From: Leclercia adecarboxylata
Lineage (GTDB): Bacteria; Pseudomonadota; Gammaproteobacteria; Enterobacterales; Enterobacteriaceae
Assembly: GCF_006171285.1 (NCBI RefSeq)
Contig: NZ_CP040889.1
Location: forward strand, 1,178,001-1,242,000
Length of the DNA stretch: 64,000 nucleotides
Direction of reading: 5' to 3'
This document shows positions 1-9,733 of the stretch, in pieces. The notes beneath the pieces were generated by a model. That model saw only the letters and a program-made list of their open reading frames with translations, made no database searches and was not told where the DNA came from. A program made the position numbers and the translations under genes. Positions within the stretch are counted from its first letter, which is position 1, and every line of letters begins with the position of its first letter.

Positions 1-420
1 AGCGTCCATGACGAATACGTCGCACAGCGCAGCGTATTTTTTGGACAGGGTTTCGTCGTCTTTCTTCTCGCCTTTGTTGAAGCGAACGTTTTCCAGAACA
101 ACCAGTTCACCTTCAGCAACTTCAACGCCGTCCAGGTAGTCTTTAACCAGACGTACCGGGCTGGACAGTTTGTCTTTCAGGTAATTAACAACCGGCAGCA
201 GAGAGAACTCTTCGTTGTACTCGCCTTCAGTCGGACGACCCAGGTGGGAGGTTACCATCACTTTCGCACCCTGCTTCAGTGCCAGTTCGATGGTTGGCAG
301 AGAAGCACGGATACGCGCGTCGCTGGTCACTTTACCATCTTTAACCGGTACGTTCAGATCCGCACGGATGAAAACGCGTTTACCTGCCAGATCCAGATCG
401 GTCATCTTAATTACAGACAT
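1..420 (-). CDS. pgk: Phosphoglycerate kinase, N-terminal 140 residues (cut by window edge)
   Basis: Interconverts 1,3-bisphosphoglycerate and 3-phosphoglycerate with formation of ATP in glycolysis (cytoplasm). The visible 140 residues begin [19 protein letters not shown] and contain the substrate-binding RADLNVP and SHLGRP motifs; they match E. coli Pgk almost residue for residue. The C-terminal two thirds lies outside the window. An AGAGG ribosome-binding sequence stands just before the ATG at 420. epd ends 49 bp upstream on the same strand, the usual epd-pgk-fbaA operon order. Confidence 0.97.
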   Translation of the reverse strand, partial: MSVIKMTDLDLAGKRVFIRADLNVPVKDGKVTSDARIRASLPTIELALKQGAKVMVTSHLGRPTEGEYNEEFSLLPVVNYLKDKLSSPVRLVKDYLDGVEVAEGELVVLENVRFNKGEKKDDETLSKKYAALCDVFVMDA

Positions 421-469
421 GGTGAATCCTCTCGTTGATTCTTAAAGTTTTGCAGACGCAATACGCGTC

Positions 470-1489
470 TTACCTGAAACCTTGAGCGGCCATAGCTAAC
501 GTGGTGTCGAGCATCCTGTTAGCAAAGCCCCATTCATTATCACACCAGACCAGCGTTTTGATCAGATGCGCTCCACTTACGCGCGTTTGCGTGCCATCAA
601 CAATGGCGCTATGCGGATCGTGGTTAAAATCTACTGAGACCAACGGTAATTCCGTATAGTCAACTATACCATGAAATGCTTGCTGTGCCGCTTTTTGCAG
701 CAACAGGTTGACCTCACAGGCTTTTACCGGTTTTTTCACGGTTACGCTGAGGTCGATTGCCGTCACGTTGATGGTGGGAACACGCACGGCGATGGCTTCA
801 AAACGGTCTTCAAACTGGGGGAAAATTCGGGTAATACCGGCCGCCAGTTTGGTGTCCACCGGGATAATCGACTGACTCGCCGCGCGAGTGCGTCGCAGAT
901 CCGGGTGGTAAGCGTCAATGACCTGCTGATCGTGCATGGCGGAGTGGATGGTGGTAACCGTACCCGACTCAATGCCGTAGGCATCGTCCAGCAGTTTGAT
1001 GACCGGAATAATACAGTTGGTGGTGCAGGAGGCATTGGAGACGATACGGTGTTCCGCGCGCAACTCATGATGGTTGACGCCGTAAACCACCGTGGCATCG
1101 AGGTCGTTACTGCCAGGGTGTGAAAAGAGCACTTTCTTCGCGCCGGCCGCCAGATGGGCTTCGCCGTGTTCGCGATTGCCGTAGACGCCGGTACAATCGA
1201 GGACCACATCAACGCCCAGTTCACGCCAGGGTAATGCGTCGATCGTCCGCTCATGAAGCAGACGAATCACGTCATCACCGACAAGCAGCTGCTCTCTCTC
1301 CTGACGAACGTCCCAGGCAAAGCGCCCATGGCTGGTGTCATATTTCAACAAATGCGCCATGCCTGCGGCATCCGCCAGTTCGTTGATGGCCACCACGGTA
1401 ATTTCCGCCCGGCGTCCGGATTCATATAAAGCACGAACCACGTTACGTCCGATGCGACCGAAACCATTAATCGCTACGCGTACGGTCAT
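470..1489 (-). CDS. epd: D-erythrose-4-phosphate dehydrogenase
   Basis: Oxidises erythrose 4-phosphate to 4-phosphoerythronate, the first step of the DXP-dependent pyridoxal phosphate pathway. At 339 residues it is the length of E. coli Epd. It has the GAPDH-family N-terminal NAD fold ([17 protein letters not shown]) and the catalytic cysteine in SNASCTTNC. It is distinguished from GapA by the neighbouring pgk and by its Epd-like sequence. It heads the epd-pgk operon, and a CRP-like site lies about 200 bp upstream of its start. Confidence 0.96.
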   Translation of the reverse strand: MTVRVAINGFGRIGRNVVRALYESGRRAEITVVAINELADAAGMAHLLKYDTSHGRFAWDVRQEREQLLVGDDVIRLLHERTIDALPWRELGVDVVLDCTGVYGNREHGEAHLAAGAKKVLFSHPGSNDLDATVVYGVNHHELRAEHRIVSNASCTTNCIIPVIKLLDDAYGIESGTVTTIHSAMHDQQVIDAYHPDLRRTRAASQSIIPVDTKLAAGITRIFPQFEDRFEAIAVRVPTINVTAIDLSVTVKKPVKACEVNLLLQKAAQQAFHGIVDYTELPLVSVDFNHDPHSAIVDGTQTRVSGAHLIKTLVWCDNEWGFANRMLDTTLAMAAQGFR

Positions 1490-1684
1490 AAGTCTCCTGC
1501 AAAGCTTTCCCTGACTTGAGGTGGCTGACAGAGTAATGCAGCAACGCTCTGAGGGGAATCCTTGCCTGTCACAAACTCCAACTGATTGGTCATTTGTCGA
1601 ACATTTAGTCGACTGAAACGCTTCAGCCAGAATAAGCGAAACACGGAATAAAGGAAATGACTGTCCAGACCAATAAGCCAGCTA

Positions 1685-1700
1685 TATGACTTGCGTCACA
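1685..1700. promoter_or_regulatory. Putative CRP site upstream of epd
   Basis: TATGA-CTTGCG-TCACA matches the TGTGA-N6-TCACA consensus with one mismatch in the left half. CRP control of the epd-pgk promoter is known in E. coli, and the position about 200 bp upstream of the epd start is compatible. The assignment rests on sequence match only. Confidence 0.5.
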
Positions 1701-1753
1701 TTTCTCATGGAATAATTAACGGTCTGGTTACAGGCTGGAGGAATAGTACATAC

Positions 1754-1789
1754 AAAAAAGCCGGGTAATTCGCTTGCGATTACCCGGCC
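1754..1789 (-). terminator. Rho-independent terminator of tktA
   Basis: A 9-bp stem (GCCGGGTAA with TTACCCGGC) is followed on the minus strand by six T residues, 58 bp beyond the tktA stop codon. Confidence 0.8.
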
Positions 1790-1810
1790 TGGTTTTCGTG
1801 CCATTTGTAA

Positions 1811-1836
1811 GCCCGGTAAGCGTAGCGCCACCGGGC
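1811..1836. repeat. REP-type palindrome
   Basis: GCCCGGT and ACCGGGC arms enclose a short AAGCGTAGCGCC loop. Near-identical copies are at 6069-6094 and 45414-45439, and a relative is at 38645-38670. Confidence 0.75.
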
Positions 1837-1846
1837 AAAACAGCGA

Positions 1847-3838
1847 TTACAGCAGTTCTTTCGCTTTCGCGACCACGTTCTCAACGGTGAAGCCGAACTC
1901 TTCGAACAGCTGCTCAGCCGGAGCAGACTCACCGAAGGTGGTCATACCGACGATAGCGCCGTTCAGGCCCACGTATTTGAACCAGTAGTCAGCGATACCC
2001 GCTTCGATTGCCACGCGGGCAGAAACGGCTTTCGGCAGCACGGATTCACGGTAAGCCGCGTCCTGCTTGTCGAAGGCATCGGTAGACGGCATGGACACCA
2101 CGCGCGCTTTCACGCCTTCGCCTGCCAGCTGATCCCAGGCTGCAACGGCCAGTTCAACTTCAGAACCGGTGGCGATGAAGATCACCTGCGGCTGACCGTC
2201 GCAGTCTTTCAGTACGTAACCACCGCGGGCGATGTTCGCCAGCTGTGCTTCAGTACGATCCTGCTGAGCCAGGTTCTGACGGGAGAGGATCAGCGCGGTC
2301 GGGCCGTCCTGACGCTCAACGCCATATTTCCACGCTACCGCGGACTCAACCTGGTCACATGGACGCCATGTGGACATGTTCGGGGTCACACGCAGAGAGG
2401 CAACCTGCTCAACCGGCTGGTGAGTCGGGCCATCTTCGCCCAGACCGATGGAGTCGTGGGTGTAGACCATCACCTGACGCTGTTTCATCAGCGCAGCCAT
2501 ACGCACCGCATTACGGGCATATTCCACGAACATCAGGAAGGTGGAGGTGTACGGCAGGAAACCACCGTGCAGGGAGATACCGTTGGCGATCGCGGTCATA
2601 CCGAACTCACGCACGCCGTAATGGATGTAGTTACCGGCAGTATCTTCGTTGATCGCTTTAGAGCCGGACCAGATAGTCAGGTTAGAAGGCGCAAGGTCAG
2701 CGGAGCCGCCGAGGAACTCTGGCAGCCACGGACCGAAGGCTTCGATGGCATTCTGGGACGCTTTACGGCTGGCGATTTTGGACGGGTTAGCCTGCAGCTT
2801 AGCGATGAACTCGTTCGCTTTCGCGTCGAAGTCTGCCGGCATGTCACCTTTCATACGACGGGTAAATTCTGCCGCTTCCTGTGGGAAGGCTTTTGCGTAG
2901 GCAGCGAATTTCTCGTTCCAGGCCGCTTCTTTTGCCTGACCGGCTTCTTTTGCATCCCACTGGGCATAGATGTCAGACGGGATTTCAAACGCAGGGTGTT
3001 TCCAGCCAAGCGCTTCGCGGGTCAGCGCGATCTCAGCATCACCCAGCGGTGCGCCGTGGGAGTCATGCGTACCGGCTTTGTTCGGAGAACCGAAACCGAT
3101 GATGGTTTTGCACATCAGCAGGGACGGTTTGTCGGTGACTGCGCGCGCTTCTTCTACCGCACGTTTAATCGCTTCAGCATCGTGGCCGTCAACGCCACGC
3201 ACCACGTGCCAGCCGTAGGCTTCGAAACGTGCTGCGGTATCGTCGGTGAACCAGCCTTCAACGTGGCCGTCGATGGAGATGCCGTTGTCGTCGTAGAACG
3301 CAACCAGTTTGCCCAGCTTCAGGGTACCTGCCAGGGAGCACACTTCGTGAGAGATGCCTTCCATCATGCAGCCGTCACCCAGGAACGCGTAGGTGAAGTG
3401 GTCAACAATGTCGTGGCCCGGACGGTTGAACTGCGCCGCCAGCGTCTTCTCGGCGATCGCCATACCTACGGCGTTAGCAATACCCTGGCCCAGCGGACCG
3501 GTCGTGGTTTCAACACCTGCGGTGTAGCCCACTTCCGGGTGACCCGGGGTTTTGGAGTGCAGCTGACGGAAGTTTTTCAGCTCGTCGATTGGCAGGTCGT
3601 AGCCGGTGAGGTGCAGCAGGCTGTAGATCAGCATGGAGCCGTGACCGTTAGAGAGAACGAAACGGTCGCGGTCAGCCCAGGCAGGGTTCTGCGGGTTGTG
3701 GTTCAGGAAATCACGCCACAGCACTTCGGCAATGTCAGCCATACCCATCGGGGCACCCGGGTGACCGGATTTAGCTTTTTGTACAGCATCCATGCTCAGC
3801 GCACGAATAGCATTGGCAAGCTCTTTACGTGAGGACAT
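1847..3838 (-). CDS. tktA: Transketolase A
   Basis: Thiamine-diphosphate enzyme of the non-oxidative pentose phosphate pathway that transfers two-carbon ketol units between sugar phosphates. The start at 3838 ([19 protein letters not shown]) gives 663 residues, exactly the E. coli length, with GGAG seven bases upstream; an in-frame start ten codons further up lacks support. The ThDP-binding GDG motif is present (LGDGCMMEG, with DDN about 25 residues later), as is the conserved [18 protein letters not shown] stretch. It is divergent from loiP across 279 bp. Confidence 0.97.
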   Translation of the reverse strand: MSSRKELANAIRALSMDAVQKAKSGHPGAPMGMADIAEVLWRDFLNHNPQNPAWADRDRFVLSNGHGSMLIYSLLHLTGYDLPIDELKNFRQLHSKTPGHPEVGYTAGVETTTGPLGQGIANAVGMAIAEKTLAAQFNRPGHDIVDHFTYAFLGDGCMMEGISHEVCSLAGTLKLGKLVAFYDDNGISIDGHVEGWFTDDTAARFEAYGWHVVRGVDGHDAEAIKRAVEEARAVTDKPSLLMCKTIIGFGSPNKAGTHDSHGAPLGDAEIALTREALGWKHPAFEIPSDIYAQWDAKEAGQAKEAAWNEKFAAYAKAFPQEAAEFTRRMKGDMPADFDAKANEFIAKLQANPSKIASRKASQNAIEAFGPWLPEFLGGSADLAPSNLTIWSGSKAINEDTAGNYIHYGVREFGMTAIANGISLHGGFLPYTSTFLMFVEYARNAVRMAALMKQRQVMVYTHDSIGLGEDGPTHQPVEQVASLRVTPNMSTWRPCDQVESAVAWKYGVERQDGPTALILSRQNLAQQDRTEAQLANIARGGYVLKDCDGQPQVIFIATGSEVELAVAAWDQLAGEGVKARVVSMPSTDAFDKQDAAYRESVLPKAVSARVAIEAGIADYWFKYVGLNGAIVGMTTFGESAPAEQLFEEFGFTVENVVAKAKELL

Positions 3839-4117
3839 TTTGACTCCAGATCGGATGTTGAAGGCCATACCCGTTTCGGCTTGACGACAGCGCGTTTTGG
3901 GCTACGCCAGAAAAAAGTGCCAACAATGTAACCCAAGCGACAAAGCATGTACATGGACCATTCTTTTGCCGCTTAAGAAATCTCCGGAACACGATCGCAC
4001 GTTGCGCAATCTTCTCGCCCGGCTGGGTTTAAATTCCTTATAATTACTCCTGCACCCTTCTCCGGGGCGGCAAAACTTTCAGAATTTATCAATGTTAACG
4101 AGTACGGAAGCAACATA

Positions 4118-4876
4118 ATGAAAATGCGTGCAATAGTGCTGGCTCTGGGAACGACGCTCCTGCTTAGCGGGTGTCAAAATATGAATTCTGGCGGCCTGTT
4201 GAGCTCCGGAGCAGAGGCTTTTCAGGCCTACTCCCTGACCGACGCCCAGGTGAAAACGTTAAGCGATGAGGCCTGTAAGGAGATGGACGGCAAAGCGACC
4301 ATCGCGCCTGCTGACAGCACCTACGCTCAGCGTCTGAATAAGATTGCTTCGGCCCTCGGCGACAACATTAATGGCCAGCCGGTGAACTACAAGGTGTACA
4401 TGGCTAAAGACGTCAACGCCTTTGCCATGGCCAACGGCTGTATCCGCGTCTACAGTGGGCTGATGGATATGATGAACGACAACGAAGTCGAAGCGGTTAT
4501 CGGCCACGAAATGGGTCACGTTGCCCTCGGCCACGTGAAGAAAGGGATGCAGGTCGCGCTCGGCACTAACGCCGTACGCGTGGCGGCAGCCTCTGCCGGC
4601 GGCATTGTCGGAAGCCTCTCCCAGTCGCAGCTTGGCGATCTCGGTGAAAAACTGGTTAACTCCCAGTTCTCCCAGCGTCAGGAGTCTGAGGCCGATGACT
4701 ACTCATACGATCTGTTGCGCAAACGTGGCATTAACCCGTCAGGTTTAGCCACCAGCTTCGAAAAGCTGGCTCAACAGGAAGCGGGCCGTCAAAGCTCCAT
4801 GTTTGACGACCACCCTGCCTCTGCAGAGCGTGCGCAGCATATTCGCGATCGCATGTCCGCAGACGGCCTCAAGTAA
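4118..4876 (+). CDS. loiP: Outer-membrane lipoprotein metalloprotease LoiP (YggG), M48 family
   Basis: A zinc peptidase, in E. coli attached to the outer membrane and cleaving Phe-Phe sites under low osmolarity. The 252-residue product begins with a lipoprotein signal peptide ending in a lipobox (LLLSGC, Cys19). The M48 zinc motif HEMGH lies near residue 130, and a downstream glutamate (SEADDYS) is the likely third ligand. It lies between tktA and speB as in E. coli. Confidence 0.93.
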   Translation: MKMRAIVLALGTTLLLSGCQNMNSGGLLSSGAEAFQAYSLTDAQVKTLSDEACKEMDGKATIAPADSTYAQRLNKIASALGDNINGQPVNYKVYMAKDVNAFAMANGCIRVYSGLMDMMNDNEVEAVIGHEMGHVALGHVKKGMQVALGTNAVRVAAASAGGIVGSLSQSQLGDLGEKLVNSQFSQRQESEADDYSYDLLRKRGINPSGLATSFEKLAQQEAGRQSSMFDDHPASAERAQHIRDRMSADGLK

Positions 4877-4887
4877 CATCGATACAC

Positions 4888-4916
4888 AGGCCGGGCAATC
4901 TGTCCCGGCCTCTGTC
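4888..4916 (+). terminator. Probable terminator of loiP
   Basis: An 8-bp GC-rich stem (AGGCCGGG with CCCGGCCT) starts 11 bp after the loiP stop and is followed by a T-rich tract; the T-run is interrupted, so termination may be weak. Confidence 0.5.
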
Positions 4917-4920
4917 TTTA

Positions 4921-5841
4921 TTACTCGCCTTTCTTCGCCGCCTGGATGTAGAGCATTTCCAGCGCCAGGGTCGCTGCGGCCAGGGCAGTGATCTCGGACT
5001 GGTCATAGGCAGGCGCCACTTCCACAACGTCCATGCCGACGATATTCAGATCCTTCAGGCCGCGCACCAGTTTGATGGCGCGGTCAGAGGTCAGGCCGCC
5101 GATCACCGGGGTACCAGTACCCGGGGCAAAGGCCGGATCCAGGCAGTCGATGTCGAAGGTCAGGTAGACCGGCATATCGCCGACGATCTGTTTCACCTGG
5201 GCCAGAATATCGTCCACGCCGCGATCGTTCACCTGACCGGCGTCCAGCACTGTGAAGCCGTTGTCTTTATCGAACTCGGTACGAATACCAATCTGCACGG
5301 AGTGGTTCGGATCGATCAGGCCTTCGTTCGGCGCGGTGTAGAACATGGTGCCGTGGTCGAATTCGCAGCCGTTCGCGTAAGTGTCGGTATGGGCATCGAA
5401 ATGCACCAGCGCCATCTTGCCGAAGTGCTTCGCATGGGCGCGCAACAGGGGCAGGGTCACGAAATGGTCACCACCGAAAGAGAGCATGCGCTTGCCGGCT
5501 GCCAGCAGTTTTTCTGCGTGGGCCTGCAGTTTTTCACTCATTTCACGCGCGTCACCGAAGGCATATACCAGGTCGCCGCAGTCAACCACGTTCAGGCGCT
5601 CACGCATGTCGAAGTTCCACGGGAAGCGGTTGTGCTCCCAGGCCAGGTTGGTGGAGACCTGACGGATCGCCGCCGGGCCATGACGGCCACCGGCACGGCC
5701 GGACGTCGCCATATCAAATGGCACCCCGGTGATCACCCAGTCCGCGTCGCTGTCGTACGGCTGGAAGTTCATCGGAAGGCGTAAAAAACCAAAAGCGTTA
5801 GATACCAGAGAATTATCGTACTGATGCCCTAAAGTGCTCAT
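4921..5841 (-). CDS. speB: Agmatinase
   Basis: Hydrolyses agmatine to putrescine and urea, following SpeA in the arginine decarboxylase route to polyamines. The 306-residue ureohydrolase has the manganese-binding motifs [18 protein letters not shown] and [18 protein letters not shown]. In E. coli speB lies directly downstream of speA. Here the two are about 14 kb apart because the element at 6101-19804 sits between them, so read-through from speA cannot reach speB in the usual way. Confidence 0.97.
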   Translation of the reverse strand: MSTLGHQYDNSLVSNAFGFLRLPMNFQPYDSDADWVITGVPFDMATSGRAGGRHGPAAIRQVSTNLAWEHNRFPWNFDMRERLNVVDCGDLVYAFGDAREMSEKLQAHAEKLLAAGKRMLSFGGDHFVTLPLLRAHAKHFGKMALVHFDAHTDTYANGCEFDHGTMFYTAPNEGLIDPNHSVQIGIRTEFDKDNGFTVLDAGQVNDRGVDDILAQVKQIVGDMPVYLTFDIDCLDPAFAPGTGTPVIGGLTSDRAIKLVRGLKDLNIVGMDVVEVAPAYDQSEITALAAATLALEMLYIQAAKKGE

Positions 5842-5882
5842 GTCCTGACCTCTTTATAACGTCGGTGCATTAAAAATAGATG

Positions 5883-5927
5883 AAAAAAAATCCCCTCCGC
5901 GTCGTTAAACCCGACGAGGAAGGGATT
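5883..5927 (-). terminator. Rho-independent terminator upstream of speB (original speA terminator)
   Basis: A long imperfect stem (ATCCCCTCCGCGTCG with CGACGAGGAAGGGAT) is followed by eight T on the minus strand. It lies 42 bp before the speB start and would stop minus-strand transcripts coming from the speA side. Before the element arrived it would have stood between speA and speB. Confidence 0.75.
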
Positions 5928-6019
5928 GATTCGAATAGTGCCTGTTGCGGCGGATTATCGCCGCTATTTCATACGGGTTCAAGTGAGTATAGCAAACGCA
6001 ATTCCGGCGAAATTTTATC

Positions 6020-6094
6020 GCCGGATGGCGGCTTCGCCTTATCCGGCCTACGTGTCGCGGCTTTGTAGGCCCGGTAAGCGCAGCGCCACCGGGC
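6020..6094. repeat. Two REP palindromes (BIME-like pair)
   Basis: 6020-6051 (GCCGGATGGCGGC, CTTATCCGGC) and 6069-6094 (GCCCGGT, ACCGGGC) form a pair in the old speA-speB spacer. They lie only 7 bp from the element boundary at 6101. Confidence 0.75.
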
Positions 6095-6100
6095 ACAGGC

Positions 6101-6116
6101 GTTACTCGTCTTCCAG
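6101..6116 (-). other. attL
   Basis: GTTACTCGTCTTCCAG. The bases to the left of TCTTCCAG are of the original host speA type (ACTCG); those to the right (TACTGG) are identical to the internal attP. It is therefore one of the two reciprocal products of an attP x attB exchange inside TCTTCCAG. Confidence 0.85.
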
Positions 6117-6351
6117 TACTGGCTACTCGTCTTCGAGTACTGCCTAAAGCGGCCAGTACTGAACTCTCGCACTCAAGAGTTGGCAAGTAACCTAAAATAT
6201 CAATAAGTTATAATCATCAGCAGACTTGCATAGCTAGTTTGTTGTACATGATTTCTACATGATTTTACCATACATAGCCTGAAGCACTCATCGCGTGGAT
6301 GGAAATATTCAGTACTGAACCAGTACTGACAACGTGACGGGCATCGTATCG
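6101..6351 (+). repeat. Inverted repeat A, left copy (251 bp)
   Basis: Pairs with the reverse complement of 18140-18390. There is no indel and only three mismatches: two in the host-derived first eight bases and one near the inner end. It contains five AGTACT sites and is one arm of the attachment site. Confidence 0.95.
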
Positions 6352-6519
6352 CTTCTGAAGAGTATGCTGTGTTCAATCTAGGCAGTAACTTCAGGTGTCT
6401 TTACAGGGGAATGAAACAGGGTTCAGTACTGCATTATGAAGAGCACTGAGCATGACGCAGAATGGAAGAACGCGGGGGCAAAGGATGCAGTACTGTGACT
6501 GTTGTTAGGGGCATTGTAG

Positions 6520-6577
6520 AAATGATCCAACGGTTTTACCATTAGTTAAGTATTCATTATGGGCCGTTGGATCATTT
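6520..6577. repeat. 14-bp perfect inverted repeat downstream of hsdR
   Basis: AAATGATCCAACGG (6520-6533) and CCGTTGGATCATTT (6564-6577) with a 30-base loop, ending 22 bp from the hsdR stop. No T-run follows on either strand, so it is not a standard terminator. It may protect or end the hsd transcript. Confidence 0.6.
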
Positions 6578-6598
6578 TGATAGTACTGAACAGTAGTT

Positions 6599-9500
6599 TC
6601 ACTGCCCTAACTGCAATCCCTTCAGCAGAATATCCAGCAGCAAACTCTGTATCCGGTTTGCTGCATCAGGTCGTGATAGATAATCCAGTGACATTCCGTT
6701 CTGCGTATCCATGCGTTCGATAACAGCAGCATCAACCGCTTTCGGGAAGTCACCCAGCATAATAGCATCACGGGAATTGTTACGAACCTGTTCCATTAGG
6801 GGGGCGTTTTCGGCAATTTTGCTCGCCATACCCTGAAGCCAGTCCAGCTTGTCACCGTCGGTCACTTCTGTACCGAACAGATCGTTGAGCTGTTCCAGAA
6901 TATGCGAGAGGAAGTCTTTTTTTTCCTCACGGGCTTTAGCACTACCCACTGCTGATATGCCCTGTAAGCCATAGCCCTGAGCGTCTTCTTTGAGTTTCAG
7001 GTCCTGGGTTCGCTTTGCCCTGAGGCTGTAATGGCTCAGCATCACCGCAGACAGATCGATTTGGTCTTCTTCCAGTACTTCCTGTCGAAGCATCGGTAGC
7101 AGGTGACGGGCGAAGACACAGAGGCGTTCCAGATCCTGGTCATCAAATGACGTGATCTGAGACACAAACTCGTAGAAGCGGATGTAACTGTTCAGGTCCT
7201 TCTTGAACAAATCGATTTCCGCTCTGGCTTCTGCTGCTTCGGTTACGCGTCGTTCAGCGTTCACCTTGTCAGTTTTTGAACCACCGTCCAGCTCAATTAC
7301 TTTCAGCATTTTACGCGATTCGCGTATTGCTTCAGTGGCGAGCTTATAGCGTTTACTAAACCGATCCACGGCGGGTTTAATGTATCCGGGTAAGGACTCC
7401 CCACCACGTTTAGGGTCGAAGTACGCATCACTGAATGATTCGACCTCACTCCAGGTGAAAATGCCAGTTCCTTTGAGCTTGTGAAAAAGGTCATAAACCA
7501 GATTTGGGTCAGAAACAGTTTCGAGTTTCGCCGTCTCGAAGTACTTCTGAAACTCTTCAAGTACATCCTGAGGGTCATTTACAAAATCCAGGACATAAGT
7601 ACTGTCCTTACCCGGATATGTGCGGTTCAATCGGGAAAGAGTCTGAATGCAGTCAACACCAGTGAGTTTCTTATCGACATACATGGCACAGAGTTTCGGC
7701 TGGTCAAATCCCGTCTGGAATTTGTTTGCCACTAGCATCACCTGATAGTCCTGGGTATCAAATGCTTTTCGCATATCGCGTCCATGCAAATCAGGGTTCA
7801 TGTTTCGTTCATTGAATGTCTGGTCTTCTTCCTCTACATCACCTGAGAAAGCCACCATCGCCTGAATTGCCCCGTATCCCTGTTCTTTTACGTACTTGTC
7901 GAAAGCCAGTTTGTACCGGACAGCTTCAAGGCGGCTGCTGGTGACAATCATTGCTTTTGCCTGGCCTGCCAGCAGATTCATGATATTGGAGCGGAAATGC
8001 TCAACGATGATTGCGACTTTCTGTCCGATATTATGCGGATGTAGGCGTACCCACTTAGACAAACGGGTACGGGCTTTTTTAGAATCCACCTCGCTGTCAG
8101 TTTCGGTCTGCATGGCGAGCTTATAGGCGAGTGAATAGTTGGTGTAGTTCTTCAGCACATCGAGAATGAAGCCTTCCTCAATAGCCTGCCGCATGGAATA
8201 CACGTGAAAAGGTTTGGGTTTATTCTCGGGGCCAAGCGGCATATTGGGCTTATCAGGACGACCAAACAGTTCGAGTGTTTTACCTTTAGGTGTAGCCGTG
8301 AAAGCAAAATAGCTGATGTTCTTACTGCCACCACGGGCCGCCAGCGTCAGATTCATCATATCTTCTGCTGACATTTCCTCCTCGACCTGCTCAGCCATCA
8401 GTACTTCGCGTAGCTGTCTTGCAGTACTGCCACTTTGACTGGAATGTGCTTCATCAGCGATAACGGCAAAGCGTGAGCTTTTGAGCGTAGTGGATTCCTG
8501 TATGGCTTTCAGTACATGCGGGAAGGTTTGAATAGTAACGATGATGATCGGAGTACCTTTTGCCAGAGCTTCAGTGAGCTGCGAGGACTTGCTGCCATCC
8601 CCTTCATCACGGTTAATGCGGCTCACTACACCTGATGCATGGTCAAACTGGCCGATTGTCTCCTGGAGCTGGCTATCCAGTACTGTACGGTCCGTCACCA
8701 CGATAACCGAATCAAACAGCTTCTCACCGCCCTGACTGAGTGATGCGAGCTGGTGCGTCAGCCAGGCAATGGAGTTTGATTTGCCTGAGCCTGCTGAATG
8801 CTGGATAAGGTATTTCTGCCCTGGCCCTTCGAGTTGAACAGTACTGAGTAGCTTCTGCACCACTGCCCACTGATGGTAGCGAGGGAAAATCATCGTCTCT
8901 TTCTTTTTCTGCCGTCCCAGTGGGTCTTCTTCGATCTTCACTTCCAGATGCAGATAACGGGCCAGGACTCGCAGGAAGTTATCCGGTTGCAGGATCTCTT
9001 TCCACAGGTACTCGGTGCCATATCCCACTTCTGGCTGGTCATTGCCTGCTCCTCCTTCTGAAGTTCCTTTGTTGAAAGGGAGGAAGAAGGTAGATTCACC
9101 TGCGAGCTTAGTGGTCATTGCCACTTCGAACTGGTTAACCGCGAAGTGAACCAGTGCTCCTCTGCGGAAACTGAGTAAAGGTTCTGCTTTACCCAACGTC
9201 TTCAGCTGGCGATCAAAACGGTACTGTTTTTTGGCATTTTCCAGAGATTGCTTGAAGCAAGATTTTAGCTCCAGTGTTGCCACCGGAAGCCCATTGAGAA
9301 ATAACGTCAAATCGATACGCCCGTCATAACCATGTGGGCTGTAAATCAGTTCAGGCACTACACGCAATCGGTTTGTCTGGTAACGTGTCAGTAGTTCAGG
9401 ATTAAGGTCATTGTCTGGTTTAAAGCTCGCGACTTTCAGACGATGACCGCGATCCTCGATTTGATTACGCAGCAGCCACAGTGTACCGCCTTCGGAACGG

Positions 9501-9733
9501 GCTAGCTGACGTACTGCAGCATCCAACAGGTGACGTTCAGGATTTTCACTGTACGTTTTGCAGTACTTTATCCACCCATCAGGCTGACTCTGCTGAACAT
9601 ACGCAATCAGGTCTTCCGGGTAGAGGGCCCGTTCTTTGTCATAGTGAGCAGAATCACCAACTAACCATCCAGTACTGGCAAGTTCTGCAACAATGTGATC
9701 CTGAAAGGCTCGTTCGCGGGCTTTGTTATCCAT
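6599..9733 (-). CDS. hsdR: Type I restriction enzyme, R (motor/nuclease) subunit
   Basis: Translocates DNA with ATP and cleaves unmodified DNA as part of the HsdR2M2S1 complex. The 1044-residue protein has an N-terminal PD-(D/E)xK nuclease (Asp141, then Glu155-Leu-Lys157). Then come two RecA-like motor lobes with Walker A HSAGSGKS (about 312-319), the DEAH box (427-430), FAFTATP, and the TGFDQP/SRLNR motifs of the second lobe. A helical C-terminal part (about 800-1044) should contact HsdM/HsdS. Its ATG overlaps the hsdS stop by 8 bp, so all three genes are translationally coupled. All catalytic motifs are intact. Confidence 0.96.
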   Translation of the reverse strand: MDNKARERAFQDHIVAELASTGWLVGDSAHYDKERALYPEDLIAYVQQSQPDGWIKYCKTYSENPERHLLDAAVRQLARSEGGTLWLLRNQIEDRGHRLKVASFKPDNDLNPELLTRYQTNRLRVVPELIYSPHGYDGRIDLTLFLNGLPVATLELKSCFKQSLENAKKQYRFDRQLKTLGKAEPLLSFRRGALVHFAVNQFEVAMTTKLAGESTFFLPFNKGTSEGGAGNDQPEVGYGTEYLWKEILQPDNFLRVLARYLHLEVKIEEDPLGRQKKKETMIFPRYHQWAVVQKLLSTVQLEGPGQKYLIQHSAGSGKSNSIAWLTHQLASLSQGGEKLFDSVIVVTDRTVLDSQLQETIGQFDHASGVVSRINRDEGDGSKSSQLTEALAKGTPIIIVTIQTFPHVLKAIQESTTLKSSRFAVIADEAHSSQSGSTARQLREVLMAEQVEEEMSAEDMMNLTLAARGGSKNISYFAFTATPKGKTLELFGRPDKPNMPLGPENKPKPFHVYSMRQAIEEGFILDVLKNYTNYSLAYKLAMQTETDSEVDSKKARTRLSKWVRLHPHNIGQKVAIIVEHFRSNIMNLLAGQAKAMIVTSSRLEAVRYKLAFDKYVKEQGYGAIQAMVAFSGDVEEEDQTFNERNMNPDLHGRDMRKAFDTQDYQVMLVANKFQTGFDQPKLCAMYVDKKLTGVDCIQTLSRLNRTYPGKDSTYVLDFVNDPQDVLEEFQKYFETAKLETVSDPNLVYDLFHKLKGTGIFTWSEVESFSDAYFDPKRGGESLPGYIKPAVDRFSKRYKLATEAIRESRKMLKVIELDGGSKTDKVNAERRVTEAAEARAEIDLFKKDLNSYIRFYEFVSQITSFDDQDLERLCVFARHLLPMLRQEVLEEDQIDLSAVMLSHYSLRAKRTQDLKLKEDAQGYGLQGISAVGSAKAREEKKDFLSHILEQLNDLFGTEVTDGDKLDWLQGMASKIAENAPLMEQVRNNSRDAIMLGDFPKAVDAAVIERMDTQNGMSLDYLSRPDAANRIQSLLLDILLKGLQLGQ

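Larger units (their letters stand above)
1490..1846. other. Intergenic region between epd and tktA (357 bp)
   Basis: No gene is seen here. From left to right it holds the epd leader and promoter region, a CRP-like palindrome, the tktA terminator and one REP palindrome; the last three are listed separately. Confidence 0.7.

Noticed and set aside
671..1123. Long open frames opposite epd, tktA, speA, speC, metK and galP
   Set aside because: They mirror the codon structure of the real genes on the other strand and have no family resemblance.
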